Below are positions 32,443 through 43,612 of a DNA stretch of 64,000 bases, piece after piece. Numbering within the stretch: position 1 is the first letter of the stretch; each line of letters opens with the position of its first letter. This stretch comes from Hippasteria phrygiana. Taxonomy: Eukaryota > Echinodermata > Asteroidea > Valvatida > Goniasteridae. The position numbers were made by a program, and so were the translations under genes. Below the pieces are notes generated by a model, which saw only the letters and a program-made list of their open reading frames with translations, searched no databases and was not told the origin of the DNA. The stretch is from assembly GCA_037893225.1 (NCBI GenBank), contig JAZGUH010000152.1:620001-684000 (forward strand). Direction: 5' to 3'.

Positions 32443-32530
32443 TGCTGCTGCTGCTGCTGCTTTTTCTGCTGCTGTTGCTGCTGCTGTTGCTGCTGCTGCT
32501 GTTTCTGCCGCTGTTGCTGCTGCTGCTACT
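32443..32530. repeat. (CTG)n trinucleotide repeat, left arm
   Basis: Imperfect CTG/TTG/TTT triplets. The inverse (CAG)n lies in the right arm at about 38072-38150. Confidence 0.85.
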
Positions 32531-32559
32531 ATTTTATATGCTAGTGAAAATATCTTAAC

Positions 32560-33480
32560 TAGTCATCAATTTTTATGATGATCGGACCTACCATTATATG
32601 TGTTTTTAAAAAGCACATTTTTTTTATGACGTCGTCATGACGTCACACATTTTCCACAATTACATTGAAGTATATATGACCTAACAAACGTATTACAAAA
32701 ATAATTTCAAAATTAGCATGTTTCATTAAAGAGATATGGCTTAAGGGTTCGAAAATTAAAAGAATAATATAAAATGATATGATGACGTCATCGTGACGTC
32801 ACATCAATTTTCATCTGTAACGCTAGCCGGCCTACCAGCATACCAAGATTGGATGCAATCGGAAGTACAGTTCTCCAGATGCAGGATCTAAAAATATGCA
32901 CCTTTAAGATGACGTCACGTGGCCCATGATGACGTCATCACGACGGCACTTGTCAAAGAAAACATTTGCAACGTGGTCTTGGGCTATGTGAAGATTAGAG
33001 TCAATCTGATCAACGACAGTGTAAAATGTTCAGAGGAGAACGAAATTTCAAACATTTAAAAATTCATAGAAAATCATCATGACGTCACTTCGGATTTTGC
33101 GTACTAGTAAAAATATCTACCTGCCAACCGATTTCGGACCTACTCTTATGTTTGTTTCAAAAAAGCACATTTTTGATGACGTCATAATGACGTCACACTT
33201 ATCACAAAAATAATTTTGAAATTGACATGTTCTGTTGACGAGATATGGCTTAAAGGTTAAGAAACCTAAACAACCATATAAAATTGTATAATAACGTCAT
33301 CATGAGGTCACCTCAATTTTCATCTATAACACATGCTAGCCTACCAACATACCAGGTTTGAAAGCAATCAGACCTACGGTCCTCTAGATATGGACCCTTC
33401 AAAAATGCATCTTTAAGATGACGTCACGTGACACGTGATGACGTCATCATGACGTCATCATGACGTCACTTTTCGCGGCA
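32560..33480. repeat. TGACGTCA-rich block in the left arm and adjacent loop
   Basis: It contains the same word set as the arrays at 43-61 kb (TGATGACGTCATCACG, ATCTTAAAG, GAACTGTA, ATATCTAGAG-like, GCATGTTC). The left arm ends at 33152, and 33160-33480 is another partial monomer in the loop. A mirror block is in the right arm (37449-38040). Confidence 0.7.
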
Positions 33481-33529
33481 AGACTTTGCATTAGGGTGTA
33501 TGCCTCTGCTACACGTAACTTGAAATGAA

Positions 33530-33805
33530 TATAGAAGTTACTTTTGATGGCTGTTTTTATCAAGTCCCGTCTAGCGCGATGATGTCATTTGTCTAAATGT
33601 CGTCGCTGGAGGAAGCAAACAAATATGACGTCATGTTACGGTTTCTCCTTTTATACTTGGTGCAAAAGGGAAGCTGTAACATGACGTCATATTATTAAAA
33701 TTTTGTTTAGTGCCCCCAGCGACGACTTTTAGACAAATGACATAAGTGGGACTTGATAAACCGTGATAAAAATCAGCTCTCAAAAGTAACTTTTTATTTC
33801 ATGGC
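33530..33805. mobile_element. Roughly 270-bp snap-back MITE
   Basis: AAGTTACTTTTGATGGCTG...ATCAAGTCCCG...CATTTGTCTAAA.GTCGTCGCTGG on the left is inverted on the right as CCAGCGACGACTTTTAGACA...GGGACTTGATAAA...AAAAGTAACTT. The centre contains TATGACGTCATGTTAC and its inverse. No gene. Confidence 0.65.
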
Positions 33806-33837
33806 AGAAATACTTTTGCTTTATTGTAATTTAATTA

Positions 33838-33955
33838 AAGCTTAGTTCTCACATCCTTTGTATTTTTAATTGATGTTATTGTTATTGTTATTATATTTGT
33901 GGTTGTTATTGTTGTTGTTGTTGTTGTTGTTGTCGTCGTTGTCGTTATTATTTTC
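33838..33955. repeat. (TTG/TTA)n microsatellite
   Basis: Runs of GTTATT and GTTGTT triplets. Confidence 0.8.
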
Positions 33956-34139
33956 TTTTTAATATGAGATATTAGCACTCGTCCCCATAATAATGTACGC
34001 GATGGCATGGACTACATGGTATACATATATTTACAGTATGTGTACAATATATCCAACCAGAAAAAACCACTTTTCCGTGTTACAGCTTCATTCATTTTTT
34101 GCCACAGCGCCGTGCTGCTTATGCCTCAGTCACATATCC

Positions 34140-34625
34140 ACCGGGCCCCGTACGAATTTCTCTACCTACGGCGGATTTCTAAGATTTTTGGAAATCGGGG
34201 GTATCGCAGGGGTCTGCGCCATCCGTGTGTAGCAGTCACATATTTGGCGGGGCCCGCGCGGTGCCCTTTGAAGTTTTCTCGACTCCAATCGCGAGGTGCC
34301 CGTGTGTAAACCGCAAGGGGTACCGCAGGATAATCCTGCAGACGCCGCCCAAAAAAAACACGGCCGCGAGGGCGCCGCGCCAGGTCCGCAAGGGAATCTT
34401 AGACGCCGCGCGGTAGTCGGACGGGAGTCGGACGGGAGCCGTGAGATACCCGTACGATTTGTATACATCGTACGGGGCTCGTGAGGGACTCGCACGGACA
34501 TCGTAAGATACTTGTACGATAATCTTGGAAATAGTACGCGTGCCGTACGATTTGAGGGGCCCAAAATTCCGTCCCAAAATCGTACGGCATCCGTACGAAT
34601 GCTGCGGGGGCCGTACTGGGCTAGA
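34140..34625. repeat. CpG-rich repeat with CGTACG words
   Basis: CCCCGTACGAATT, CGTACGATTT, CGTACGGCATCCGTACGAAT and ACATCGTACGGGGC recur in both orientations, and the block starts and ends with GGGCCCCGTACG / GGGGGCCGTACTGGGC. The 171-codon minus ORF across it (Arg/Pro/Thr/Ser-rich) is best explained by CpG-rich, stop-poor composition. I recognise no protein. Confidence 0.45.
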
Positions 34626-34632
34626 CTTGGTT

Positions 34633-34753
34633 CCAAGTCTGTGATCGTGGTTTTTGTCGGCCTGATAGCCAATACAATCACAGAATAGTGCCGGAAATAG
34701 CGCCCTCTTGCGTCCTTTTGTGAGTTAACCTTGGATCACGATCACAGACTTGG
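34633..34753. mobile_element. 121-bp MITE with 17-bp TIRs
   Basis: CCAAGTCTGTGATCGTG is repeated in inverse at 34737-34753. Similar TIR wording (TCAAGTCCGAGATCGCG) bounds the element at 35441-35543. Confidence 0.6.
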
Positions 34754-35440
34754 GAATGTCGTTCACGGTTTGTACACACCCTATGGCGAATTAGTCCAAA
34801 AGTGGACGGAACAAGCTGATTGCTCGGAATCCCCAAAAGCCTTCTATAACATGAATATTTAAACCAGGAGAATTACTGGTCGATTCGACTAATCCGACGA
34901 ACCGTTAGAAGCCACCCAATCGGGCGGTACAGCGCTCGCGCGCGCTTCATAGGCGTGCTTAGTACATAATTATAAGGCGCGTGTTTATTTTGGAGCGTGT
35001 TTACTTTTCACCTATTGGTCAAAGGCACAATGTGTGCGCGCGTATAACGAGCGCGCGTGTATGGTACCGGTTGATTGGGTACCTAAAGATGGCTTCTAAT
35101 TTTAAATTTTTTTCGTCGGATTAGTCTATAGGTAGGTAACGCGTTTTTCGTCTAGTAACAAAAACTAACAATCACGTATTTAATTTGGTATTTGTTTCTA
35201 CTAATATAAGATCTAATATGATTTAGCTATAGGTTTTAAATACCATTACGTGCCATTGTGCCAAGTATCATACAAATTTGAGACTAAACAGTGTAACAGA
35301 ACACTGTATTGTAACCTATTGGTAATGGACGCGGCCTACACGGTTGTTGTGTCCTCCTTCTTGTTGGCCATCTCTATAGGGCTCCGTTTTATTATGTAAA
35401 TTTAGTTATGAATAGATGAATATCCCATATCACGAAAGGG

Positions 35441-35543
35441 TCAAGTCCGAGATCGCGAGCCCGATCGCGAGCCCGATCGCGAGTGGTAATGACGTTTAGC
35501 GTGGCTGATGCAGACAAAAAAATAACCGCGATCTCGGACTTGA
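35441..35543. mobile_element. 103-bp MITE with 17-bp TIRs
   Basis: TCAAGTCCGAGATCGCG at 35441-35457 is exactly inverted at 35527-35543. Three direct GATCGCGAGCCC units lie at the left. It is a relative of the element at 34633-34753. Confidence 0.6.
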
Positions 35544-35621
35544 AACCAAGTCTAGTACTGGGCCCGTGCGGTGCCCGTGCGATGCTGTTCACGACAAGTC
35601 TACGGGATTACGGCCAGCAAC

Positions 35622-35799
35622 AATTTCTACGACACATCGGGAACTTTGAACTCCGCGCTAATAGCTCCAAACTCGTAGGGGGCATCTGGAGCTATTAGCT
35701 AAAAGTTCCCGATGTGTCGTAGAAATTTAACGGCGTAGAAATTTAACGGCGTAGAAATTTAACGGCGTAGAAATTTAACGGCGTAGAAATTTAACGGCG
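35622..35799. repeat. Hairpin with 26-bp arms and a terminal 16-bp tandem repeat
   Basis: The arms AATTTCTACGACACATCGGG and following bases (35622-35647) are inverted at 35702-35728. The right arm's end GTAGAAATTT is then repeated as AACGGCGTAGAAATTT four times, plus a partial unit, to about 35799. Confidence 0.7.
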
Positions 35800-35935
35800 A
35801 GGAAAGAACGCCAAGGCGCCCGCATGATAGCCACGGCACCCTTGCAGTCGCCTTGAGATTTTGTATATATTTCCATGCCACGCGTGTATCACGGCTTTGC
35901 TAATGAGTCGGAAACCGGTGTTTTCGTAACACCGA

Positions 35936-35947
35936 TGCGCATGCGCA
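35936..35947. promoter_or_regulatory. NRF1-like palindrome (TGCGCATGCGCA)
   Basis: A perfect match to the NRF1 consensus, in a locally CpG-rich stretch. 36120 begins a good splice donor (GTGGTG|GTAAGT), so 35950-36119 could be a non-coding first exon within the loop of the giant inverted repeat. No coding exon downstream is recognised. Confidence 0.3.
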
Positions 35948-36121
35948 ATCTGCATATTAGATCACGCCCCATTGCATTGCAGAATTCGCGGTTGTACGGT
36001 TCGTGGACCGAGTGAAGTTTTAACCCGTATTCCCGCCGTGGGCTGTGTCACTTGGTACTTGAAATGACTAAAAACAAATAATTTTGAGCTAGTTTGTCAT
36101 GTTGGGTGGATAGGTGGTGGT

Positions 36122-37448
36122 AAGTCATCTCTTTTAAGTTCTGTAGAAATCATCTTTTATTTCATATTAATATTTTCATAATGAATTAAGCTCTATTTCA
36201 CAGTACAGAAAAGTAGTTTTCTCTACTATGACATACACACAGTCGTACTTTTCCTATACTACCGAGGACAATGCTTTGTGTTTCTTATTGTTCCTTTAAT
36301 ATAACCCAACCCCATAGACTAAGCACTATTTTTACGTCCGAAGACCGATTTTAACAAAAGACCGACTTCCGAGAACAAGAAAGGTTCCTTTGTATTTTCT
36401 TTCCCCTCTTGTCCTTGAACGTATGTACAGAACCTGTTATGTGCACAGGTATCCGCACATGCAAATGCACAGTGTACTCATTCATACATGTACTATGTCG
36501 TCAACATGGTCTGTACTCTAAAAGGGCCCAATGCCAATATAGGCCAGAACAAGAAAGCAACTAAATATAAAGGAAGTGAGAACCAAACTTTATTGTTTTG
36601 TGCAAACGGAATTTACATTATGTATCTTTGAACTGTTAAAATTTGAAAACTGACGGTCTAGAAAATCTGGAAATGTTGGTGATTTTTCTCATTGGACCTT
36701 ATTTGTCCCATCTGTAAATATGCTGATAGCTCTTTCAACAAATTGAGGTTTGCCTACGGGGACTAAGATGTGATGCAGCCTCAAATTTAGTGTAAACAGA
36801 CATTTCTGATATTATGTGTGGATATAAGGGGTAAGGGTGGGGGGGTTTTAAGAATTAAATTGTTTTGAAATGTTTCAAGCCAAATTTCTGTGGTTTTGAC
36901 AATTTTGGTGATTTGACATGATATGCATGTATATGTGTAAATGTAAAGTATGTCTTTAAAAAAAATCAGCTAACCATGAAGGAAACAAGAAAACAAACTG
37001 AATTTCATACCACACATAGATACAATAGCCATCAGAAGGGGGGGGGTCATTTTGGCATTTTTTCTATCTTCAGGCCCTGACCACGCCCCCAAAGGGTTGC
37101 GATTGGTCCGTCCTTGCTAAGAAGCAAACACATGCATCTAGTGTGTATGCATATAAAATATGAAACCCATTTGAGCCGAGGGCACGGGGGGTGGGGGGGG
37201 GGGGGGGGGGGTTTAAAATATACACAAGTTATTTGATTATCTCCAATAAGGGTGTTGAGAGGCAATATCTTGAAATGGAAGCATGGTATAGTATTTCTGA
37301 CAGCAAATTTTTGCAGATTGGATGTCATTCAACCTGGCAAATATCCCGAAGCAAATATAAATGAGAAAAAGGGGGCGGGTTACTAATTTTCAGGGGGTCA
37401 TATCTCAGAAACGACCTTGACCGAGTTGGGTCCTAAAATTTTAAATAT
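36122..37448. other. No gene seen (loop of the giant inverted repeat)
   Basis: Mostly AT-rich DNA with poly-G runs at about 36840, 37039 and 37190-37211. Short ORFs are unsupported. Confidence 0.35.
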
Positions 37449-39388
37449 AACATAAGAGTAGGTCCGAAATCGGTGGGCAGGTAGATATTGTTACTAGTAC
37501 GCAAAATCCGAAGTGACGTCATGATGATTTTCTATGAATTTTTTTATGTTTGAAATTTCGTTCTCCTCTGAACATTTTACACTGTCGTTGATCAGATTGA
37601 CTCTAATCTTGACATAGCCCAAGACCACGTTGCAAATGTTTTCTTTGACAAGTGCCGTCGTGATGACGTCATCATGGGCCACGTGACGTCATCTTAAAGG
37701 TGCATATTTTTAGATCCTGCATCTGGAGAACTGTACTTCCGATTGCATCCAATCTTGGTCTAATCTTGGTCCAATCTTAGTATGCTGGTAGGCCGGCTAG
37801 CGTTACAGATGTTAATTGATGTGACGTCACGATGACGTCATCATATCATTTTATATCATTCTTTTAATATCTCTTCAATGGAAAATGCTAATTTTGAAAT
37901 TATTTTTGTAATACGTTTGTTAGGTCATATATACTTCAATGTAATTGTGGAAAATGTGTGACGTCATGACGACGTCATAAAAAAATGTGCTTTTTAAAAA
38001 CACATATAATGGTAGGTCCGATCATCATAAACATTGATGAGTAGTTAAGATATTTTCACTAGCATATAAAATAGTAGCAGCAGCAGCAACAGCAGCAAAA
38101 ACAGCAGCAGCAACAGCAGCAGAAAAAGCAGCAGCAGCAGCAGCAGTAGTAGTAATTACACTTTTTGTTCAATTTGAGGCATTAAGAAAATAATGCTTTA
38201 TTATGACTATCCTGTAATCTTGCCCTTTTTTTGGCAATATATTTTTTACAATTTTACTTTATTACTTTCTTGGTTATCCATGCTTATCTGCTTTACTTCA
38301 TTTGCTGGTGTTTATAAATAGACGGTTTATTGAAAAGAATCGAAACTGTACCAACATTGTCTGTGTAAAACATTTTAATATAATTAGAAAGCAATATGAA
38401 CATTCAGGTCTTTGTAGTGTTAGGTCATTTCAAAAATGAAATCTTGGCAAGCGGTATAGTCTCGTCAGAAGAATTATCTGATGAAGATTGAATTTCTGGC
38501 TCCGGTTCTACTCGTGTGGGAGCTGGACTTGTGATGCCTCTTGAATCTGCAGTGCACATCTTTATGCTTGTGTTGTGACAGACCTGGTACAGAAAGAGGA
38601 TCAGGCAAATCCCATGGTGAAAGAATGGATGGATCCCGAAGCATCTGAAACTCTTGATTTATAACCGGTGAGGAGCCTAGTCGGCTCGGGCCACTATCGG
38701 CGACGCCCCTCACCGGTTATAGACTATTTATTATACACGCTCCAACACACTTTTATTCCCATTCATTAACATCTTGTTCCTTAAAAACGTCAAAAACATC
38801 TGAAAATTTACCAACAAATCACAGTTTTATTCGAACATTTTGCGTTATGTTAATGTCCATATCCAAGACGTCTAGGGCCTTTGCGTATCTGATTACTGCC
38901 TCATTTCGGTGCACTTTCAGTATAGTCCAAACCAGAGAAAAATCTTTTTTCTCATGGTTTTCCTCGGTGCCGAGTCTTACCATGGTCGTCCTCATGGGCG
39001 TAAATCCCTGGGTAAATATCAAAGAGCACGGACAGTAGAATCTTAAACATAAATATCTACCATTATACTTACTTGTGCATGAAAATGAAGGATTTGCGGC
39101 AGACTCGCACCCCTCAACCATATCGAAATACCAGCAGTTAGGAATAATACTCCAGAGTTAAGGGTGCAGACATAAGGGGCCTGCGGACACAATGGGGCGG
39201 ACATAATGGGCCTGCAGACACAATGGCGCGGACACAATGGGCCTGCGGACACAATGGGGCGGACATAATGGGCCTGCGGACACAATGGGCCTGCGGACAT
39301 AATGGACCTGCGGACATAATGGGGCGGACATAATAGGTCAAAAAAGCGTGCGGACATAATGGGCCATGCGGACATAATGGGCCGTAAC

Positions 39389-40048
39389 AGACGTCTGATG
39401 AGCTTAAACTTGCTAAACCTAAACAAACGGAATGCTGTACATGCAAGTTATCGCACTGTACAAAACATCATATACGTGATATTCAAGCTCTGAAGGGCAA
39501 ATAATATGAAGATTGGTAGTGGTTTACTCGCTGTTAAAAGGCGATATAAATGATCGACTTTTATGATCTTTTTGCTCAACCCTATGAAGGCATGTGCATG
39601 ATGTGATTGAACTAGCACACAAGCAGTGGTGCCAAAACGAAACGCTTCGGTAACAATCTGTATTTGGGGGCTGACAATTCCCATTACGTCATTCACAACT
39701 GATTGTGGTATGGATCACGTTTTGTGCAAAAGCACAATGGAACGGGAAGTGAACAGGGGGATTTTTTTCAGATGATTTTGCAATATTCCTCGACATATGA
39801 GGATGGATGTATACGTCTGGATGTAGCACCGGAGAAGAATATCGCATCCCGTGGTGTTATCATAAAGTTACATTGTTAAAAACAAGAGGGCGCGAGTCGC
39901 GCAGACAACCATAGTCCCATGTCGTATTTGGCCAAGTGTTGTCGAATCAATACAGTGATTAACATTTTTTTAATCCCGGGGATTCTTTTTTTATTTACCG
40001 CTATTTCATCATAATTTACAAATATAAATTATATGGATAACCACTACT
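39389..40048. other. No gene seen
   Basis: Flank to the right of the giant inverted repeat; only short random ORFs. Confidence 0.35.
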
Positions 40049-40395
40049 TAGGCGAAGTTAAAAAAAAAAACGTTTAGCGTCCCCGCCCGCTTCTTTTTTG
40101 GGGGCCGCCATGATTTTTTATTTGATATTTTTACCAGTGGAAAATGAGGTGAAATAATTCCCGAAAATGTCAACCGATCCACTGGAAAATAAAAAAAAAA
40201 ATTACTAAAACTATTAAAACCACTATAAACATGTTCGATTCGCTTTTCCAACATATCTCTTTCATTTTTGTCTCTTTGAACCGTTGTCGGAAATTGAAAA
40301 ATAAATGGCGGCATCTTGAAAATAGAAAAAAATAGCCCCTCCTTCCTTTAAAAAGAAATCCCGGACGCTAAACATGTTCTTTTTACTTGGCCTTA
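40049..40395. mobile_element. MITE with TTTAGCGTCC-type TIRs, copy 2
   Basis: TAGGCGAAGTT...CGTTTAGCGTCC at the left and GGACGCTAAACATG...GGCCTTA at the right. It has the same termini as 18118-18476, but the interior is largely different. Confidence 0.55.
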
Positions 40396-41069
40396 CAAAA
40401 TTATAAAGCCATGTAGCAATATTTTAAGTTAATCTTGGCTTAATAACAAACATTTTTCAGCGCAATAATATAATTATAAACCAATGAAAGAAGCACGGAG
40501 TCCAGACACTTTATGTGTACAGATCAATGTTTACCGAGGCTTGCTTATGTTTGGGTTGGTTGACAAGAGAGAACACTTTCACACATGATTCACACTGTAC
40601 TTCAACACGGGCACTCACGTAGCTATGGGGTTCAGAAACCAACGGAAAAATGAATATTATCTCAGCCATATATTATAATAGGGCCTACTACATGTTCTTG
40701 TTTGTGTGTTCTGTGTTTTGTATTCTTGGTGTTACGTACAGTGAATGCACGGCCGAAATATATTAGAATGGGAACCATGACTTTGAATCAAAAGGCAGAA
40801 ACAGGTCAATCAATTACAGTTAATCAAATGTAATTAGTTCACTCAAATTAGTTGGCATCATTTGTACGTGAAAGCAACCATCCCAGTTAGTCTGCAACTT
40901 TAGACTTCATATACAGAAGCAAAGCATTACATACAGGCAAAGCAAAATAAATTACAAAGAAATTAGCAAAGCTGCAAATTTTACAAATAGGCATAACATA
41001 AGATAACACGCTGGCAAATATTAAGATTCGTCAAACAATCCACAAGGGAAACTGACTAGGTAAATTTGA
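40396..41069. other. No gene seen
   Basis: AT-rich, with no recognisable repeat family or exon. Confidence 0.35.
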
Positions 41070-41525
41070 ATACATTTTCAAAGTGAACAAAGAAACTGGT
41101 AAGAGCGGGATTCGAACCTGCGACCTCTGGAATACCGTACCGGCGCTCTACCAACTAAGCTATCTTGCCCTATGTTGGCTGTCTCCCAAAATGTCAGTAT
41201 CTTTGTTCGGGTGGGCGCTAGTCAGAAGTCAAAAACCCAGAATGCCGTGTAGCCAGGGATAACACAATACCTAGACAGTTTCGCTTGTATATTGTTTGAC
41301 GAATTATAAGTTAAAAAGTCGTATCCTCATTGAGTGATCCCCACAATGTCGCTTCCCAGGTTGTATCGTAAAATTGGGTGTGGTCCCTGGATACACGGCA
41401 TTCTGGGTTTATGACTTTTGACAAGCGCCCACCCGAACAAACATACCGACAATTTGCGAGACAGCCGGTACGGTATTCCGGGGGTCGCAGGTTCGAATCC
41501 CTCTCCCGTCAGTTTCTTTGTTCAC
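41070..41525. repeat. Head-to-head SINE palindrome
   Basis: The minus-strand tRNA-like head at 41085-41165 (AAGATAGCTTAGTTGGTAGA and GGTTCGAATCCC) and the plus-strand one at 41465-41515 (GGTACGGTATTCC, GGTTCGAATCCC) face each other. The intervening blocks (CCCAGAATGCCGTGTAGCC against ACACGGCATTCTGGG; GGGTGGGCGCTAG against CAAGCGCCCACCC) pair too. The element family is that of 3400-3725 and 13905-14045. Confidence 0.7.
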
Positions 41526-41527
41526 TT

Positions 41528-42300
41528 AAAAAATCCTTTGAAGATAGTTAAGTCAAGGTAGTTGATTGATGATGCAGATGCTTCGTATGTAAATTTTAGG
41601 GTGAGGTGCATCTTATTCATGAGGTTCTGGAATTCTTCCAGAGTTCCGTAATAGATGACCAGTATATCATCTCTGTAGCGCCACCGTGTAAGGATGTTTT
41701 CCGCTTTTTGTATTATTTTTTTCTCGAAATCATGCAGGGTGATATTACATATTTCTGGGCTTGCTGTAGAGCCCATTGCACATCCAATTTTCTGGAGAAA
41801 TAACTTGTTTTCGAATTGAAAAAAAGTTGCGGTTTAGGATGAGCTCCAGAAGTTTTTGGGTGTAGATGGGTGGTGGTTTTGTGATAGAGTATGTGCTTGG
41901 TGTTACTTAGGGCATTGCATACACATTTGATTGCATCCGTTTGTTGGATATCCGTGTACATGGAAACAACAATGGTACTGGTGATCAGTATGTTTTGTGG
42001 AAAGGTTTTTCTTTCTAGTTTACGCAAGATGTCTGCGGTGTCGCGGACATATGTGGGTTTCGTGGTAATGGGTAGAAGGAAATAGTCTACGTTTTCTGAA
42101 ATTGTTGCCGTGGGGCTTGTGTAACCACTTATGATTGGTCGTCCAATAAAAGGTTCCTCCGGTGGTGTTTTTTTGTGTATTTTTGGAAGAAAATATATGG
42201 TTGGGCGTTGACAGTTTTGTGGGAGTGGGTCAAAGTAATCCACAGTGTATTTGTCGATGTAGTTGTTGTTTACCATTTCTATTAGTGTGTTGTGAACCAG
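41528..42300 (-). pseudogene. Penelope-like element reverse transcriptase fragment
   Basis: The minus-strand frame contains IYFLPKIHKKTPPEEPFIGR, PIISGYTSPTATISENVDYF, a KPTYVRDTADILRKL block, VVSMYTDIQ and, after a frameshift near 41750, CAMGSTASPEIC-like sequence and RYRDDILVIYYG. These match the order of conserved RT blocks of Penelope-like elements (LPKIHK, RPI-SG--SP, SxxTD/N-I, AMGS-SPE, Y-DD). The acidic residue expected just before VVSMYT is not seen (STI there), and the active box is YRDD. The copy lacks its 5' part, is frameshifted, and is cut by the SINE palindrome before any GIY-YIG nuclease region. It is dead. Confidence 0.85.
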
Positions 42301-42660
42301 GGTTAGGCTCGTCAAAACATGGTCACCAACAATTCTGATTATTTTGACAAAATATGATAAAAATTGAAATTTTTTGCCAAAAAGTGGCCAAAACGGCCAA
42401 AATGTCATGATTGGGGTCAATAAGATTGCTTTTTTGGAATCAGCACCCTTTTTTTCACATAGGATAGGGTTGTCAAAACATGGTCACCAACAATTCTGAT
42501 TATTTGACAAAATATGGTCAAAAATTGAAATATTTGGCCAAAAAGTGGCCGAAATTGCCAAAATGTCTTGAGTGGGGTTAATAAGACTGCTTTTGTTGGC
42601 ATCAGCACCATTTTTTTTTTACATAGGATAGACTTGTCAAACCTTGGTAACCAAAAATTC
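42300..42660. repeat. Roughly 160-bp tandem repeat, two and a partial copies
   Basis: TTGTCAAAACATGGTCACCA, CAACAATTCTGATTATTT, AAAAAGTGGCC..AA and GGG.TCAATAAGA.TGCTTTT recur at about 42310, 42472 and (partly) 42632. It directly abuts the 5' truncation of the Penelope-like fragment, and the repeat lies within that ORF's 5' extension. Confidence 0.75.
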
Positions 42661-43354
42661 TGATTAAAGCCACCTATCTCCTAGAGTTTCTTAATTTAGG
42701 CATGCGCAATTTACTACGAGACCGTATTTCATAGTGACTGAAATTCAAACTACACCGGACTTAAGCCATTAGTCGTCAAAATATTTACAATGATATCAGC
42801 AACAAACATATGCTAGGTATTATGTTTAAATTTACATATTTCACCTGTGACCCCCTTTGTCGCATACAAAGAAAACCAGTTTGTATGGAACGCATTGAAC
42901 ATCTACAGGAAACACTACATTTATATACAATTCATTCAACTGAAAACAGTCTTTATGGTAGCGCGATAGTAAGTCACTACAAGTACTATATTGACAGTTT
43001 GTTTTAAATTGATTCTAGGCCTACATAATTATTTCAATATGACCTTTAAACGTAAGTGGTGAAACAAAAGTTACATATGTACATGAAATCGACTTATTCA
43101 ACGAAGCCCATTTTACACGTTTGACTGAACCTATTTTAATGAACCATTTCGATATCGTTTTTTTCTTTGGAAACGCTACTTTTTAAGTTGATCGAATTTT
43201 AAAATCAGCAGGAAGAGTGGTATATCCTCACTTTTGTTCTATTAACAAGGAAATCCTTATTCCTGCGACTTTTTCTACGATTGCCTGTGGTCAACACTTT
43301 AATAATGTTTAGATTTCTGCAGTGGGTTTCCATCATTAGTAACCAATGTACATG
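42661..43354. other. No gene seen
   Basis: AT-rich DNA without recognisable coding or repeats before the first TGACGTCA array. Confidence 0.35.
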
Positions 43355-43612
43355 TTATTGGCTGTTTCGGAAGTTTTCCGAAACAGCCCTTGTTTTCGTT
43401 AAGATTTTTTGGCTTTTCCGAAATCCTTCGGAAAAGGCTTTGTTTTTGTTCTGATTTTTTTTTTTTTTCTTCTTCTTCTTTTAGTTCTGACCAAAATCCC
43501 ATAGACTTTGTACACGAATTTTCTCCGCGGCACTTTAGGTCTTAAAAAACTTCAGATCTTAACCAAACTTACCTCAAACATAGACCCTAAGCTGAAATAG
43601 TATGTCGAAGAG

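Larger units (their letters stand above)
29961..39388. mobile_element. Giant 9.4-kb inverted-repeat (foldback) element
   Basis: 29961-33152 and 37449-39388 are inverted copies. Both outer ends start GTTACGGCCCATTATGTCCG and continue as a tandem array of CCCATTATGTCCGC-type units (29966-30125, 39150-39383). Further in, the arms share blocks around GCAAATCCTTCATTTTCATG, ATTTACGCCCATGAGGACGA, CACCGGTTAT, a (CTG)n run, and TGACGTCA-containing DNA. The left arm is longer because of insertions (30203-30407, about 30476-31369, about 31425-31615). The 4.3-kb loop holds smaller inverted-repeat elements. The flanks GCGACGGGTG and CAGACGTCTG may be a decayed duplication. The same architecture as the 1.4-kb foldback at 1811, with different repeat units. 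Confidence 0.8.

Noticed and set aside
34166..34681. 171-codon minus-strand ORF
   Set aside because: It covers a CpG-rich repeat with palindromic CGTACG words, has no recognisable domain, and competing frames are also open.
41085..41165. A minus-strand tRNA gene
   Set aside because: It is the head of a SINE that has a mirrored partner at 41465-41515 and the same non-canonical anticodon arm.
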